Source: Sunxiuqinia rutila
GTDB lineage: Bacteria; Bacteroidota; Bacteroidia; Bacteroidales; Prolixibacteraceae
Assembly: GCF_050589705.1 (NCBI RefSeq)
Contig: NZ_JBNGOT010000018.1
Coordinates: 42,280 to 106,279, forward strand
Reading direction: 5' to 3'
DNA length: 64,000 nucleotides
The translations under genes and the position numbers were made by a program. Below the pieces are notes generated by a model. That model was not told the DNA's origin. It worked only from the letters and a program-made list of their open reading frames with translations, and made no database searches. Shown piece by piece: positions 17,917 to 25,477 of this stretch. How positions within the stretch are numbered: position 1 is the first letter of the stretch; every line of letters starts with the position of its first letter.

Positions 17917-19467
17917 ATGAAAAGTACAACTTTACTATTTGTTGCATGTCTTTTAGGCATGCAATCGGTGTTTGCTGGGGGCTTGCTGACCAATGCTAAT
18001 CAGAGTGCGCAATACATTCGAATGCTCTCCAGAAATGCTTCTACTGATCTGGATGCAGTATATTTCAATCCAGCTGGAGTGATGGAAATGCAGAATGGCT
18101 TTCATTTTGGTTTTCATAGTCAAACCCTCTACCAAACCCGAACCATTACCACCACGGCACCTTTGAATAACCAGGAATTTATTGGTGAGTTGGAAGTGCC
18201 GGTTTTTCCAAGTGCATTTGCGGTGTATAAAAAAGACAAGCTGGCTTTTTCGCTGGGCTTTGGTCCAAATGCCGGGGGAGGCTCGGTTGTTTTTGATGAA
18301 GGAATTCCTTCGTTTGAAGGAAGAATTGCGCAGATGGCTACAGGCTACGGAATGTTGGCTGATGTTTTTTCTGCTGCCAGTGGTGGTCAGATTCCAGGAG
18401 TGACGGGGTATGATAGCGACATTGCTTTCGAAGGCCAATCCGTTTTCTGGGGATTTCAGCTTGGAATGAGTACGAAAGTGAATGAAATGGTGTCGGTATA
18501 TGGAGGTGTTCGGGTTTTGCCGTCGGTGAATACCTATTCGGGAACGATTGCCAACATTCAGGCTATAACGGCAGCCGGTGCCATGCCCGCTTCACAATAT
18601 CAAGGTATGGTAAAGCCAGTGCTTGATGGTTTGATTGGTACACTGAATACCACGCAAAATAATCTAAAAACGGCAATTGGGGTTGGTGCTCTTGATGGGG
18701 ATGCTGCTATTGAAGATCCACAATTACTTCAGGTTTTAGGGATGCTGGGTTCTGATGCCAGTACCTATGGTGAGGCTGTTGGTGTTTTAGAAGCAACAGA
18801 AGGGCAGTTAGCTCAGCTGAATAATTCAAATTTGCTGGATCAGGAGTTGGATACCAAACAAAAAGGAACTGGCTTTACGCCAATTTTTGGGGTAAACATT
18901 TCGCCTAATGACCGATTGAATATTGGCGCGAAATATGAATTCCAAACGGTATTGAAGCTGACCAATGAAACCAAAGTGGACGATACGGGCTTATTCCCGG
19001 ACAAAGCAGAAACGCGTACGGATATTCCTGCCATCCTTATGGTGGGTCTGGACTACAAGTTGACTTCGAAGTTATCAAGCTCTGTGTCTTTCAATAATTA
19101 TTTTGACAAAGGCGTTAACTGGGGGAGAACAATGTCAGGCGATGAACGCGTGATTGAAGATAACCTGTGGGAAGTATCGCTTGGGGTGCAGTACGATTTT
19201 TCAGATCGTTTTGCTTTGAGTGCCGGAGCCATGCAGTCAACCACTGGTGTTAGCGAGCAGTACCAAAGTGATTTCAGTTACAGCAATTCGTCCAATTCAT
19301 TTGCGGCAGGCCTTCAGTGGAAAGCCACCAAGCAACTGACTCTGGATGCCGGAGTGCTTTATACGACTTACACAGATGAGGATAAGGCGTTTCCAACTTA
19401 TACAGAAACCTATGACAAGGAAAACATTGCCATTGCCATAGGCTTGCAATACAGTCTTTTTAAATAG
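17917..19467 (+). CDS. FadL/OmpP1-family outer-membrane transporter
   Basis: 516 aa. It has a signal peptide (MKSTTLLFVACLLGMQSVFA), then GGLLTNANQSAQYIRMLSRNASTDLDAVYFNPAG, the N-terminal signature of the FadL/TodX/OmpP1 group, in which NPA is part of the hatch. The C-terminal half is alternating beta-strand, ending in AIAIGLQYSLFK. Family members import long-chain fatty acids or other hydrophobic compounds across the outer membrane. It is a monocistronic unit with its own -7 box and terminator. The loop region at about 205-305 is rich in small residues. Confidence 0.85.
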   Translation: MKSTTLLFVACLLGMQSVFAGGLLTNANQSAQYIRMLSRNASTDLDAVYFNPAGVMEMQNGFHFGFHSQTLYQTRTITTTAPLNNQEFIGELEVPVFPSAFAVYKKDKLAFSLGFGPNAGGGSVVFDEGIPSFEGRIAQMATGYGMLADVFSAASGGQIPGVTGYDSDIAFEGQSVFWGFQLGMSTKVNEMVSVYGGVRVLPSVNTYSGTIANIQAITAAGAMPASQYQGMVKPVLDGLIGTLNTTQNNLKTAIGVGALDGDAAIEDPQLLQVLGMLGSDASTYGEAVGVLEATEGQLAQLNNSNLLDQELDTKQKGTGFTPIFGVNISPNDRLNIGAKYEFQTVLKLTNETKVDDTGLFPDKAETRTDIPAILMVGLDYKLTSKLSSSVSFNNYFDKGVNWGRTMSGDERVIEDNLWEVSLGVQYDFSDRFALSAGAMQSTTGVSEQYQSDFSYSNSSNSFAAGLQWKATKQLTLDAGVLYTTYTDEDKAFPTYTETYDKENIAIAIGLQYSLFK

Positions 19468-19497
19468 GCATATTCGACCAATTCAAAAATAAGAGAA

Positions 19498-19528
19498 GAG
19501 GCACCGGAAAAAGGTGTCTCTTTTTTTT
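19498..19528 (+). terminator. Intrinsic terminator of the FadL-like gene
   Basis: GAGGCACC (19498-19505) pairs with GGTGTCTC (19513-19520, one G-U pair), followed by eight T. Confidence 0.9.
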
Positions 19529-19543
19529 GGCTTGAATAATGGC

Positions 19544-19551
19544 TATTTTTG
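19544..19551 (+). promoter_or_regulatory. -7 box of the aminopeptidase C gene
   Basis: TATTTTTG matches TAnnTTTG. The T-tract of the preceding terminator (19521-19528) falls at the -33 position, so terminator and promoter may be compacted together. Confidence 0.5.
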
Positions 19552-19584
19552 GTGCTTATCAACTTAAATATAGATTTCAATCCT

Positions 19585-20955
19585 ATGAAGAAATGGACCT
19601 TTATTCTTGGTCTGATGTTGCCATTGTGGAGCGTTAGCCAGTCGATTGATCAAAAGGACCTGGATAAAATCCGGTCAGGTTTTGTGAAAGATAATTATAC
19701 GGTGGGCATGCAAAATGCACTTTCCTCCAATCCGATAACTGACTTGGCCTGGAGCCGGGAAAATGAGGGAACAACGGATCATTATTTTACTTACCGTGTT
19801 GAGGTGTCGGGAATTACCAATCAAAAGAAATCGGGGCGTTGCTGGCTGTTCACTTCATTGAATATTTTTCGTCCCATGGCGAGTGAGAAATTCAATACCC
19901 AATCGCTTGAGTTTTCTGAAAACTACCTTTATTTCTGGGACTTGTTTGAAAAGGCCAACTTATTTCTGAATAATATTGTTGCTACGGCTGATTTAGCCAT
20001 TGATGATCAGAAAGTACGTTGGTACTTCCGGTCGCCGGTGGATGATGGAGGACAATGGATCAATTTTGTAAACCTGGCCAATAAATATGGTATGGTGCCG
20101 CGCGAAGCCATGGAAGAAACGTATTCCAGCGAAAACACCAGCTGGATGACCAAGTTGGTGAACCGCAAACTGCGTGAGCAAGCTTTGGCGCTGCGTGAAA
20201 TGAAAGCGTCGGGAAAAAGTGACAAGGCCATTGAAAATGCCAAGGTTGACATGATGGCTGTCATTTACCGCATGCTGGCCTTGAACCTGGGCGAACCTCC
20301 TGTTGAGTTCGAATTCAGATACAAGGACAAAGAAGGGAAGTTGGTTGCAGCCCAAAACTATACGCCACAATCATTCATGAAAGCGGTGTTGGGCGATATT
20401 CAGCTGAATGATTATGTGATGTTAATGAATGATCCCACACGACCTTTCTGGAAGCATTATGAAATTGAGAATTACCGCAATGTGGAAGAGGGTGAAAACT
20501 GGCATTATGTCAATCTCCCCAACGAGGCGATTAAGGCATTTTGCATTGAATCGATTAAAAATAATGAAGCCATGTATGCCTCGTGCGATGTAGGCAAACA
20601 GCTACGGCGCGACTACGGCATTCTGGATGTGGATAACTTCAACTACGAAGCGGTTTACAATGTGCCTTTCCAGATGTCAAAAACAGAGCGGATTCAGAGT
20701 CGTGAAAGTGGTTCGAGCCACGGAATGGCTTTGATTGCAGTTGAGGTGGACAACGATGAACAGCCGCTGAAGTGGCAGTTTGAAAACAGCTGGGGCGCGC
20801 AGTCGGGCGAAAAGGGGTATCTGACTTTTACCGATCAGTGGTTTGACGAATACATGTTCCGCATTGTCGTGCATAAAAAATATGTAAGTCAGAAAGTCCT
20901 GGATGTCTACGGTGAAAGGGCAGAAATGCTACCACCATGGGATCCGATGTTCTAA
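19585..20955 (+). CDS. pepC: C1-family aminopeptidase (bleomycin hydrolase type)
   Basis: 456 aa from the ATG at 19585, which starts the export signal MKKWTFILGLMLPLWSVSQ; the frame opens at 19549. The papain-like catalytic elements of bleomycin hydrolase are intact: Cys in GRCWLFTSLNIFRPM, His in SSHGMALIAVEVD, and Asn in ENSWGAQSGEKGYL. The family usually forms hexameric cytoplasmic aminopeptidases. A signal peptide, as seen in several Bacteroidota homologues, suggests periplasmic peptide trimming. The gene stands alone between two terminators. The serpin downstream is convergent and there is no sequence evidence that they act together. Confidence 0.9.
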   Translation: MKKWTFILGLMLPLWSVSQSIDQKDLDKIRSGFVKDNYTVGMQNALSSNPITDLAWSRENEGTTDHYFTYRVEVSGITNQKKSGRCWLFTSLNIFRPMASEKFNTQSLEFSENYLYFWDLFEKANLFLNNIVATADLAIDDQKVRWYFRSPVDDGGQWINFVNLANKYGMVPREAMEETYSSENTSWMTKLVNRKLREQALALREMKASGKSDKAIENAKVDMMAVIYRMLALNLGEPPVEFEFRYKDKEGKLVAAQNYTPQSFMKAVLGDIQLNDYVMLMNDPTRPFWKHYEIENYRNVEEGENWHYVNLPNEAIKAFCIESIKNNEAMYASCDVGKQLRRDYGILDVDNFNYEAVYNVPFQMSKTERIQSRESGSSHGMALIAVEVDNDEQPLKWQFENSWGAQSGEKGYLTFTDQWFDEYMFRIVVHKKYVSQKVLDVYGERAEMLPPWDPMF

Positions 20956-20974
20956 GAAGCTGACAAAATTTGAA

Positions 20975-21010
20975 ACGGGCAACATCGTGAGTGTGTTGCC
21001 CGTTTTTTTT
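20975..21010 (+). terminator. Intrinsic terminator of pepC
   Basis: A perfect 10-bp stem, ACGGGCAACA (20975-20984) with TGTTGCCCGT (20994-21003), followed by a T-tract. Confidence 0.95.
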
Positions 21011-21051
21011 GGATTAATTAAGAACGATTGTGAAAACTAGGTGTTGTTTGA

Positions 21052-21606
21052 TTAATTAAAATGTTCCTCCGGGAATCCGGATTCGCCCCGCACTTCAATC
21101 AGCCATTCGGTGAGGATATCCGAAGCGGGGCTCGTGTTTTTTTGGTACCAGTCGCCACGTTGCTGCAGCAGGTATCGGGTTAGTATCGGACTATCCTTTT
21201 TAGCCAGGTAGATGGCGTAAATTTCCGCGCCGGCATCGGCCATCACCGATTTCCCTTCGCTAAGTCTTCCTTGGCGGGCTTTTAAAGCCAGTTGCTCCAT
21301 TTTTTGAAGCGTATTTTCATTCAGGAGTGTGTCCCGAGCTGTAGCTTGCAACAGGTTGCTTTCAAAATCTTCAATCTTAATTAGGTCGTTTTCCGGCCAA
21401 ATCCAGTTTTCCGGTTGATTATAGTCGTATAGGGTTCCCTGCTGATCGATGATGAAGCCCCTGTGCTGATAGCCCCAGGCGTGGTTCACATGGTCAAACT
21501 GAAAATAAATGGTAAAATCTTCTGGATTGTCCGGCACTTCCTCTTCGGTGCAGGAGGCTGCAAACAGAAAGGGGAAAAGTAGCAGGAGTAGTTTGACTTT
21601 ATTCAT
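21052..21606 (-). CDS. Small lipoprotein of unknown function coupled to the serpin
   Basis: 184 aa, family not recognised. It has a signal peptide with lipobox AASC (Cys19) followed by TEEE, an acidic signature like the lipoprotein export signal that sends lipoproteins to the Bacteroidota cell surface. The mature part is acidic and aromatic-rich (FQFDHVNHAWGYQHRGFIIDQQGTL near residues 36-60), with a helical middle. Its start overlaps the 3' end of the serpin gene by 8 nt on the same strand, so the two are probably translationally coupled and made together at the envelope. Confidence 0.75.
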   Translation of the reverse strand: MNKVKLLLLLFPFLFAASCTEEEVPDNPEDFTIYFQFDHVNHAWGYQHRGFIIDQQGTLYDYNQPENWIWPENDLIKIEDFESNLLQATARDTLLNENTLQKMEQLALKARQGRLSEGKSVMADAGAEIYAIYLAKKDSPILTRYLLQQRGDWYQKNTSPASDILTEWLIEVRGESGFPEEHFN

Positions 21607-22843
21607 GGCGCAACGGATTATTCACTTTTCCTAAAAACAACAAGGTGTTGGTATCTTTTTCGCGAATGGCGAAAACAAAAGGACGGTTGACATTGAAAAC
21701 CGGCTCTGCCCCGATTGAAGTAACACCAACGGTTACGCTTGTTACGGCGGCTGCTTCTGTTCCTTTCTCATCTACCTTGATGTAGCTTTTGTGCTTTACC
21801 TCAGAAAGAAACAGGTCTGATCGGTTTGAGATGCCTGAAAAATCAGCAAGCATCGGCGAAAAAGCATCGGTCATTCCCAGTGTATTGAGGGCATCCTGCA
21901 AGCTTGTTTCAAAGGCGAATTCAAACTTCGGAAAGTATACCTTCAGGTTTCGTTGATGCAGGTTCCCAAGCAACTCATTTAACCCGGCAGAACCAAGCCC
22001 GGCAATCACCTCATTGGTTGAATGGTTCTTATTCGGAAGAAAGATCAGCATGCTGTATTTCTCTTTGCCATAAGGAAGCTCCAGCAGTTCAAACTGCTCA
22101 GTGCTGGCGTAATTCAGTGGCACTTCTTCCAGCATCATGCTTGGTACTTGCAGCTCGTTGCCACCTTCGGTGTAGAATGTCCGGTTTTCTGTTTGGTCTT
22201 TGTCGAAGCGGTATGTCCATTCCCCGTTAAAGTAAATGGCGTTGAGCAAATACATAACATCGTTGGGCGAAACGGAGTCGATAATTTTTTCAATCTTATT
22301 GCGGGTTTGGTCGTTTACCCACTCATTAACCTGTTTTTTGCTGGCTTCTGGCGCATTGAAATTTAGTGCTTCTACTTCGGCTTGGTAATACTCTTGATTG
22401 GTTGAAATGAAGTTGGAGTTTACCTGGAAGTCATCGCGATGATAAATGGCGTTGGCAATCGAAAGGTCAACTTTGGAGTCGTGGCTTTTTAGGGCTGCAA
22501 CCAATTGTTGATACGCGTTATTGATTTCCTGAGACGAGAAACCGGCTTTGTGCAGAGTCTCTTCCATCTGTGATTTGGTATTCCCCTCAGCCCCGTTGTA
22601 GGTCATGGCTAAAGCCAGCGAAGTGCTGAGCGGTGAAAGCATCAGGTTTTTATCTTCCTCCAGGCTGGCATTGACAGCTTTGAAAAGCTCCAGTCCAAAG
22701 GCGTTATCTCCCTCAATAAGTTGTTGTGATTTTATATCAAGCTCGATGGTGTTTACAGCGCTGTCATCAACAGGCGTGTTGGTGCAAGACTGTGGGGACA
22801 AGCCGAGAAGAGCAATGCTTAAAAATAGACTAAGAGTTTTCAT
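21599..22843 (-). CDS. Serpin (exported, probably a lipoprotein)
   Basis: 414 aa serine/cysteine protease inhibitor. Serpin hallmarks: NLMLSPLSTSLALAMTYNGAEGNT, NAIYFNGEW, and FNVNRPFVFAIRE near the C-terminus. The reactive-centre hinge EKGTEAAAVT fits the inhibitory consensus with small residues at P12-P9. Counting from the hinge as in alpha-1-antitrypsin places P1-P1' at Thr-Ser in GVTSIG, which would favour elastase- or subtilisin-like targets over trypsin-like ones (inference). The N-terminus has a signal peptide with SPQSC at Cys20, a weak lipobox, so lipidation is likely but not certain. It is first in a two-gene unit with the small lipoprotein. Confidence 0.9.
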   Translation of the reverse strand: MKTLSLFLSIALLGLSPQSCTNTPVDDSAVNTIELDIKSQQLIEGDNAFGLELFKAVNASLEEDKNLMLSPLSTSLALAMTYNGAEGNTKSQMEETLHKAGFSSQEINNAYQQLVAALKSHDSKVDLSIANAIYHRDDFQVNSNFISTNQEYYQAEVEALNFNAPEASKKQVNEWVNDQTRNKIEKIIDSVSPNDVMYLLNAIYFNGEWTYRFDKDQTENRTFYTEGGNELQVPSMMLEEVPLNYASTEQFELLELPYGKEKYSMLIFLPNKNHSTNEVIAGLGSAGLNELLGNLHQRNLKVYFPKFEFAFETSLQDALNTLGMTDAFSPMLADFSGISNRSDLFLSEVKHKSYIKVDEKGTEAAAVTSVTVGVTSIGAEPVFNVNRPFVFAIREKDTNTLLFLGKVNNPLRHE

Positions 22844-23035
22844 GACTCAATGATTTTGTACAAAGATGTCGTTCATGTAATCTTGATTGGTAAATCAGTG
22901 TAATGGTTGCGTCAAAAAACAGAGAAACTGAAAAATGAATAGGCTAACGCAACCTTTAGAGGCCTACTTGCATCTGCTAAGTGAAATCACCCATCATGCC
23001 TGTTTTTTAGGTGTACTTATAGAACAAACCAAAGA

Positions 23036-23650
23036 ATGAATTGCTATTTGTGCAAGGATTCTGCTAATTTTGATCTTAAACCAATTGAAACGATTTTGAA
23101 AGATCTGAAGCAACTCATTATTGATAGTGCTGCAGGAAAAGCAAAAGCGCAGGCCGAGCTTTACCGGTATATGGCACCCAAGATGTATGGGGTTTGTCTT
23201 CGCTATTCGAAAGATGACACGGAAGCGGAAGATAACTTGCAGGAAGGTTTTTTGAAGGTCTTTGAAAAAATTGGTTCTTTTCGGCATGAAGGCTCGTTTG
23301 AGGGATGGGTGCGACGAATCATGGTAAATACTGCCTTGGAGCGTTATCGTAAAAACAATTTAATGCACCCAGTGGAAGATATGGGCGTGTATGATGGTCC
23401 GGAATTAAGTGACCAGGTGATCTCAGAGCTGTCGGCTCAGGATCTGATGAAGCTAATTCAGGAGTTGCCACCGCGCTACCGTATGGTGTTTAACCTTTAT
23501 GCGTTTGATGGGATGAACCACAAGGAAATTGCCGATGAAATGAATATTTCGGTAGGGACCTCAAAGTCGAACCTGGCGCGTGCGCGGGGGATCTTAAAGG
23601 AGAAGGTTGTGAAGTATTTTGGTGAAATAGAAAATAATTATTCTGCATGA
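23036..23650 (+). CDS. RNA polymerase sigma-70 family (ECF) factor
   Basis: 204 aa. Region 2: AELYRYMAPKMYGVCLRYSKDDTEAEDNLQEGFLKVFEKIGSF and EGWVRRIMVNTALERYRK. Region 4: LPPRYRMVFNLYAFDGMNHKEIADEMNISVGTSKSNLARARGILK. The first about 25 residues are not conserved sigma sequence, so the true start may lie a little downstream. It overlaps the next gene by 4 nt (ATGA), so the two are co-translated. Such sigma factors in Bacteroidota are commonly paired with a membrane protein encoded directly after them. Confidence 0.88.
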   Translation: MNCYLCKDSANFDLKPIETILKDLKQLIIDSAAGKAKAQAELYRYMAPKMYGVCLRYSKDDTEAEDNLQEGFLKVFEKIGSFRHEGSFEGWVRRIMVNTALERYRKNNLMHPVEDMGVYDGPELSDQVISELSAQDLMKLIQELPPRYRMVFNLYAFDGMNHKEIADEMNISVGTSKSNLARARGILKEKVVKYFGEIENNYSA

Positions 23651-25137
23651 CAAAGAATAATAATCAAATAGATGAACTGTTCCGTTCGAAGTTGGAGCAT
23701 TTTGAACAAGAGCCACCGGCTTATGTTTGGAATCGAATTCAGGAACAGCAGGTGGGGGACAAACGTCGTGTACTATTTCGTTACCTAAAAGGAACGGGGA
23801 TTGCAGCTGCCGTTTTGCTGGCTTTTTTCTTGGGTTGGCAAATGCAGCATCGTGATGGGGAATTAGCTCCGGTTTTATCAGACCGGCAGGTTCCGGTTAG
23901 TGAACAGGAAATGAGCACAGTTCCCGGAGACTCCGAAGGAGAAACCAAAACTGAGACAGGGATTGCCATTCCGCAGAAACCGGATGAAATAGTTTATGCG
24001 CAGGAAGTCGCTAAGTCGAATGTGCCGGCAGCCCAGCAAGCGGGAGGTGCAAAGAGAAACGAGTTGAATGCCACGGCTACTCCAGCGTTTGTTTCAGGGA
24101 CTGCTTTGTTTGCCCAAGAGGATGCTCCGGCAACAGAAGCTTTAATCCGGTCCACTGAAGGTGCTAGCCCATTGCGCTTGTTGGATTTGCTTAAACTGGA
24201 ATTGGACGATTCATTTGACCGGCAGACTGCCTTGGTGGAGATGAACAAAAAGCAGCGGGAAAACGCATCAGAACTGAACCTGCTGGATCAGTACCGGATG
24301 CAGGAGAATGCCCGGATGCTTGCGATGAATCAAGAGGCTGGCGACGAGCAAGGCTGGGCGCTGGGTGCGATGCTGACACCGGGAATGGCTGTTAATCAAA
24401 GTTCACAGAGCCAGAATTATTCCCGCAGTATGACTGTTGCCAATTCAAAAGATCATTTCCAGATGGGAGGAGGACTTGCCGTTGAGTACAAAACAAAGAA
24501 ACGCTGGAGTATTCAGAGTGGTGTTTACTACAGCAAGCTGGAGCAAACATCTTCCAATCAGGTTTTTCAACCCGCAGGCATTTCTAACGATGTGGTTAGC
24601 GGAGAATCGGCGAAAGGGGACCCCGCTTATTTCAATACAACCGTTGCTGTCAGAGCGGGTGAGATGCTGATGAACACAGCTGCTGGAGTTATCTCTATCG
24701 ATCGCCTGCCAACCAACGCCAAGCTGAGTAATGGTTTTGAGTCGTTTGCAGCCAGTGATGGAATTTTACTGACCGAGACCGAGTTTGAACAAAACTTTGA
24801 ATACATCGAGATCCCTTTTCTTTTACGTTACCAGTTGATCGACGCTACTTTTGATCTACAGGTACTTGGTGGTTTCAGTACCAGCGTACTTGTGGGGAAC
24901 AACGCTTACGCCAACAGCCAGTTCGGAAATGAACGTATCGGCGAAACCCGGGATATGAACCGTTTGAATTACAGCACCACTATTGGGCTAGGAGTGGGCT
25001 ACGGAATTTCGAACAAAATTAGTTTGCACCTTGAGCCCCAGTTAAGGTATTTCTTAGGTTCGTTGAATAGCAATCCTGATGTTGATTTCAAACCCTACAC
25101 CATTGGAGTGTCAACAGGGCTGAGCTACCAGTTTTAG
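23647..25137 (+). CDS. Membrane-anchored protein with C-terminal outer-membrane-type beta-barrel, putative anti-sigma partner
   Basis: 496 aa. The first 45 residues are charged and cytoplasm-like (NNNQIDELFRSKLEHFEQEPPAYVWNRI, the start seen in many Bacteroidota sigma-linked membrane proteins). One transmembrane helix lies at about 49-66 (TGIAAAVLLAFFLGWQM). A low-complexity linker of about 170 residues follows, then a beta-barrel-like domain at about 235-496 (MGGGLAVEYKTKKRWSIQSGVYYS, YIEIPFLLRYQL, FDLQVLGGFSTSVLVG, GLSYQF with a terminal Phe). Inner-membrane anchor and outer-membrane barrel in one chain would let it span the periplasm. Regulation of the overlapping sigma factor is inferred from position and topology. 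Confidence 0.7.
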   Translation: MTKNNNQIDELFRSKLEHFEQEPPAYVWNRIQEQQVGDKRRVLFRYLKGTGIAAAVLLAFFLGWQMQHRDGELAPVLSDRQVPVSEQEMSTVPGDSEGETKTETGIAIPQKPDEIVYAQEVAKSNVPAAQQAGGAKRNELNATATPAFVSGTALFAQEDAPATEALIRSTEGASPLRLLDLLKLELDDSFDRQTALVEMNKKQRENASELNLLDQYRMQENARMLAMNQEAGDEQGWALGAMLTPGMAVNQSSQSQNYSRSMTVANSKDHFQMGGGLAVEYKTKKRWSIQSGVYYSKLEQTSSNQVFQPAGISNDVVSGESAKGDPAYFNTTVAVRAGEMLMNTAAGVISIDRLPTNAKLSNGFESFAASDGILLTETEFEQNFEYIEIPFLLRYQLIDATFDLQVLGGFSTSVLVGNNAYANSQFGNERIGETRDMNRLNYSTTIGLGVGYGISNKISLHLEPQLRYFLGSLNSNPDVDFKPYTIGVSTGLSYQF

Positions 25138-25197
25138 TGCAATTCTGGACTTTTGTCTTCAAGTGTAGTCGGAACTGATTCAATTGACGCAATCATT

Positions 25198-25215
25198 TTT
25201 TGATTCGAATCAAAA
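25198..25215. repeat. 18-bp perfect palindrome
   Basis: TTTTGATTC is followed directly by GAATCAAAA. It could be a weak terminator of the upstream sigma/barrel unit or an operator. It lacks a T-tract beyond its arms. Confidence 0.5.
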
Positions 25216-25432
25216 GTTTAAAATTCATTCATCCAGGAAAAAGGCTCTTTTTGAAGGACTAAAATTGAGGAAAGACGTGGCCATAAACCGACAAACTTCA
25301 GCAGGCAGCTTAGAGGAAAATAGGTAAGCTGTCCGGCGAATAATCCAGCGCACAAATCCCCGTATCTTTTAAGCTTCCGGTTGTCATGTAGATAAACCAT
25401 TGGAAAACCAACGAGCGATAGCGGAATTTTTA

Positions 25433-25440
25433 TATTTTTG
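25433..25440 (+). promoter_or_regulatory. -7 box of valS
   Basis: TATTTTTG matches TAnnTTTG, 37 nt before the valS ATG. No clear TTTG is seen at the -33 distance. Confidence 0.5.
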
Positions 25441-25477
25441 TGCCTTAATTCAGAATACGTTAAAAATCACATAACTA

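Larger units (their letters stand above)
25138..25477. other. 340-nt intergenic region before valS
   Basis: It contains a perfect 18-bp palindrome (25198-25215) and the valS -7 box near its right end. I see no coding sequence or tRNA; a minus-strand frame at 25218-25400 has no recognisable features. Confidence 0.6.
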
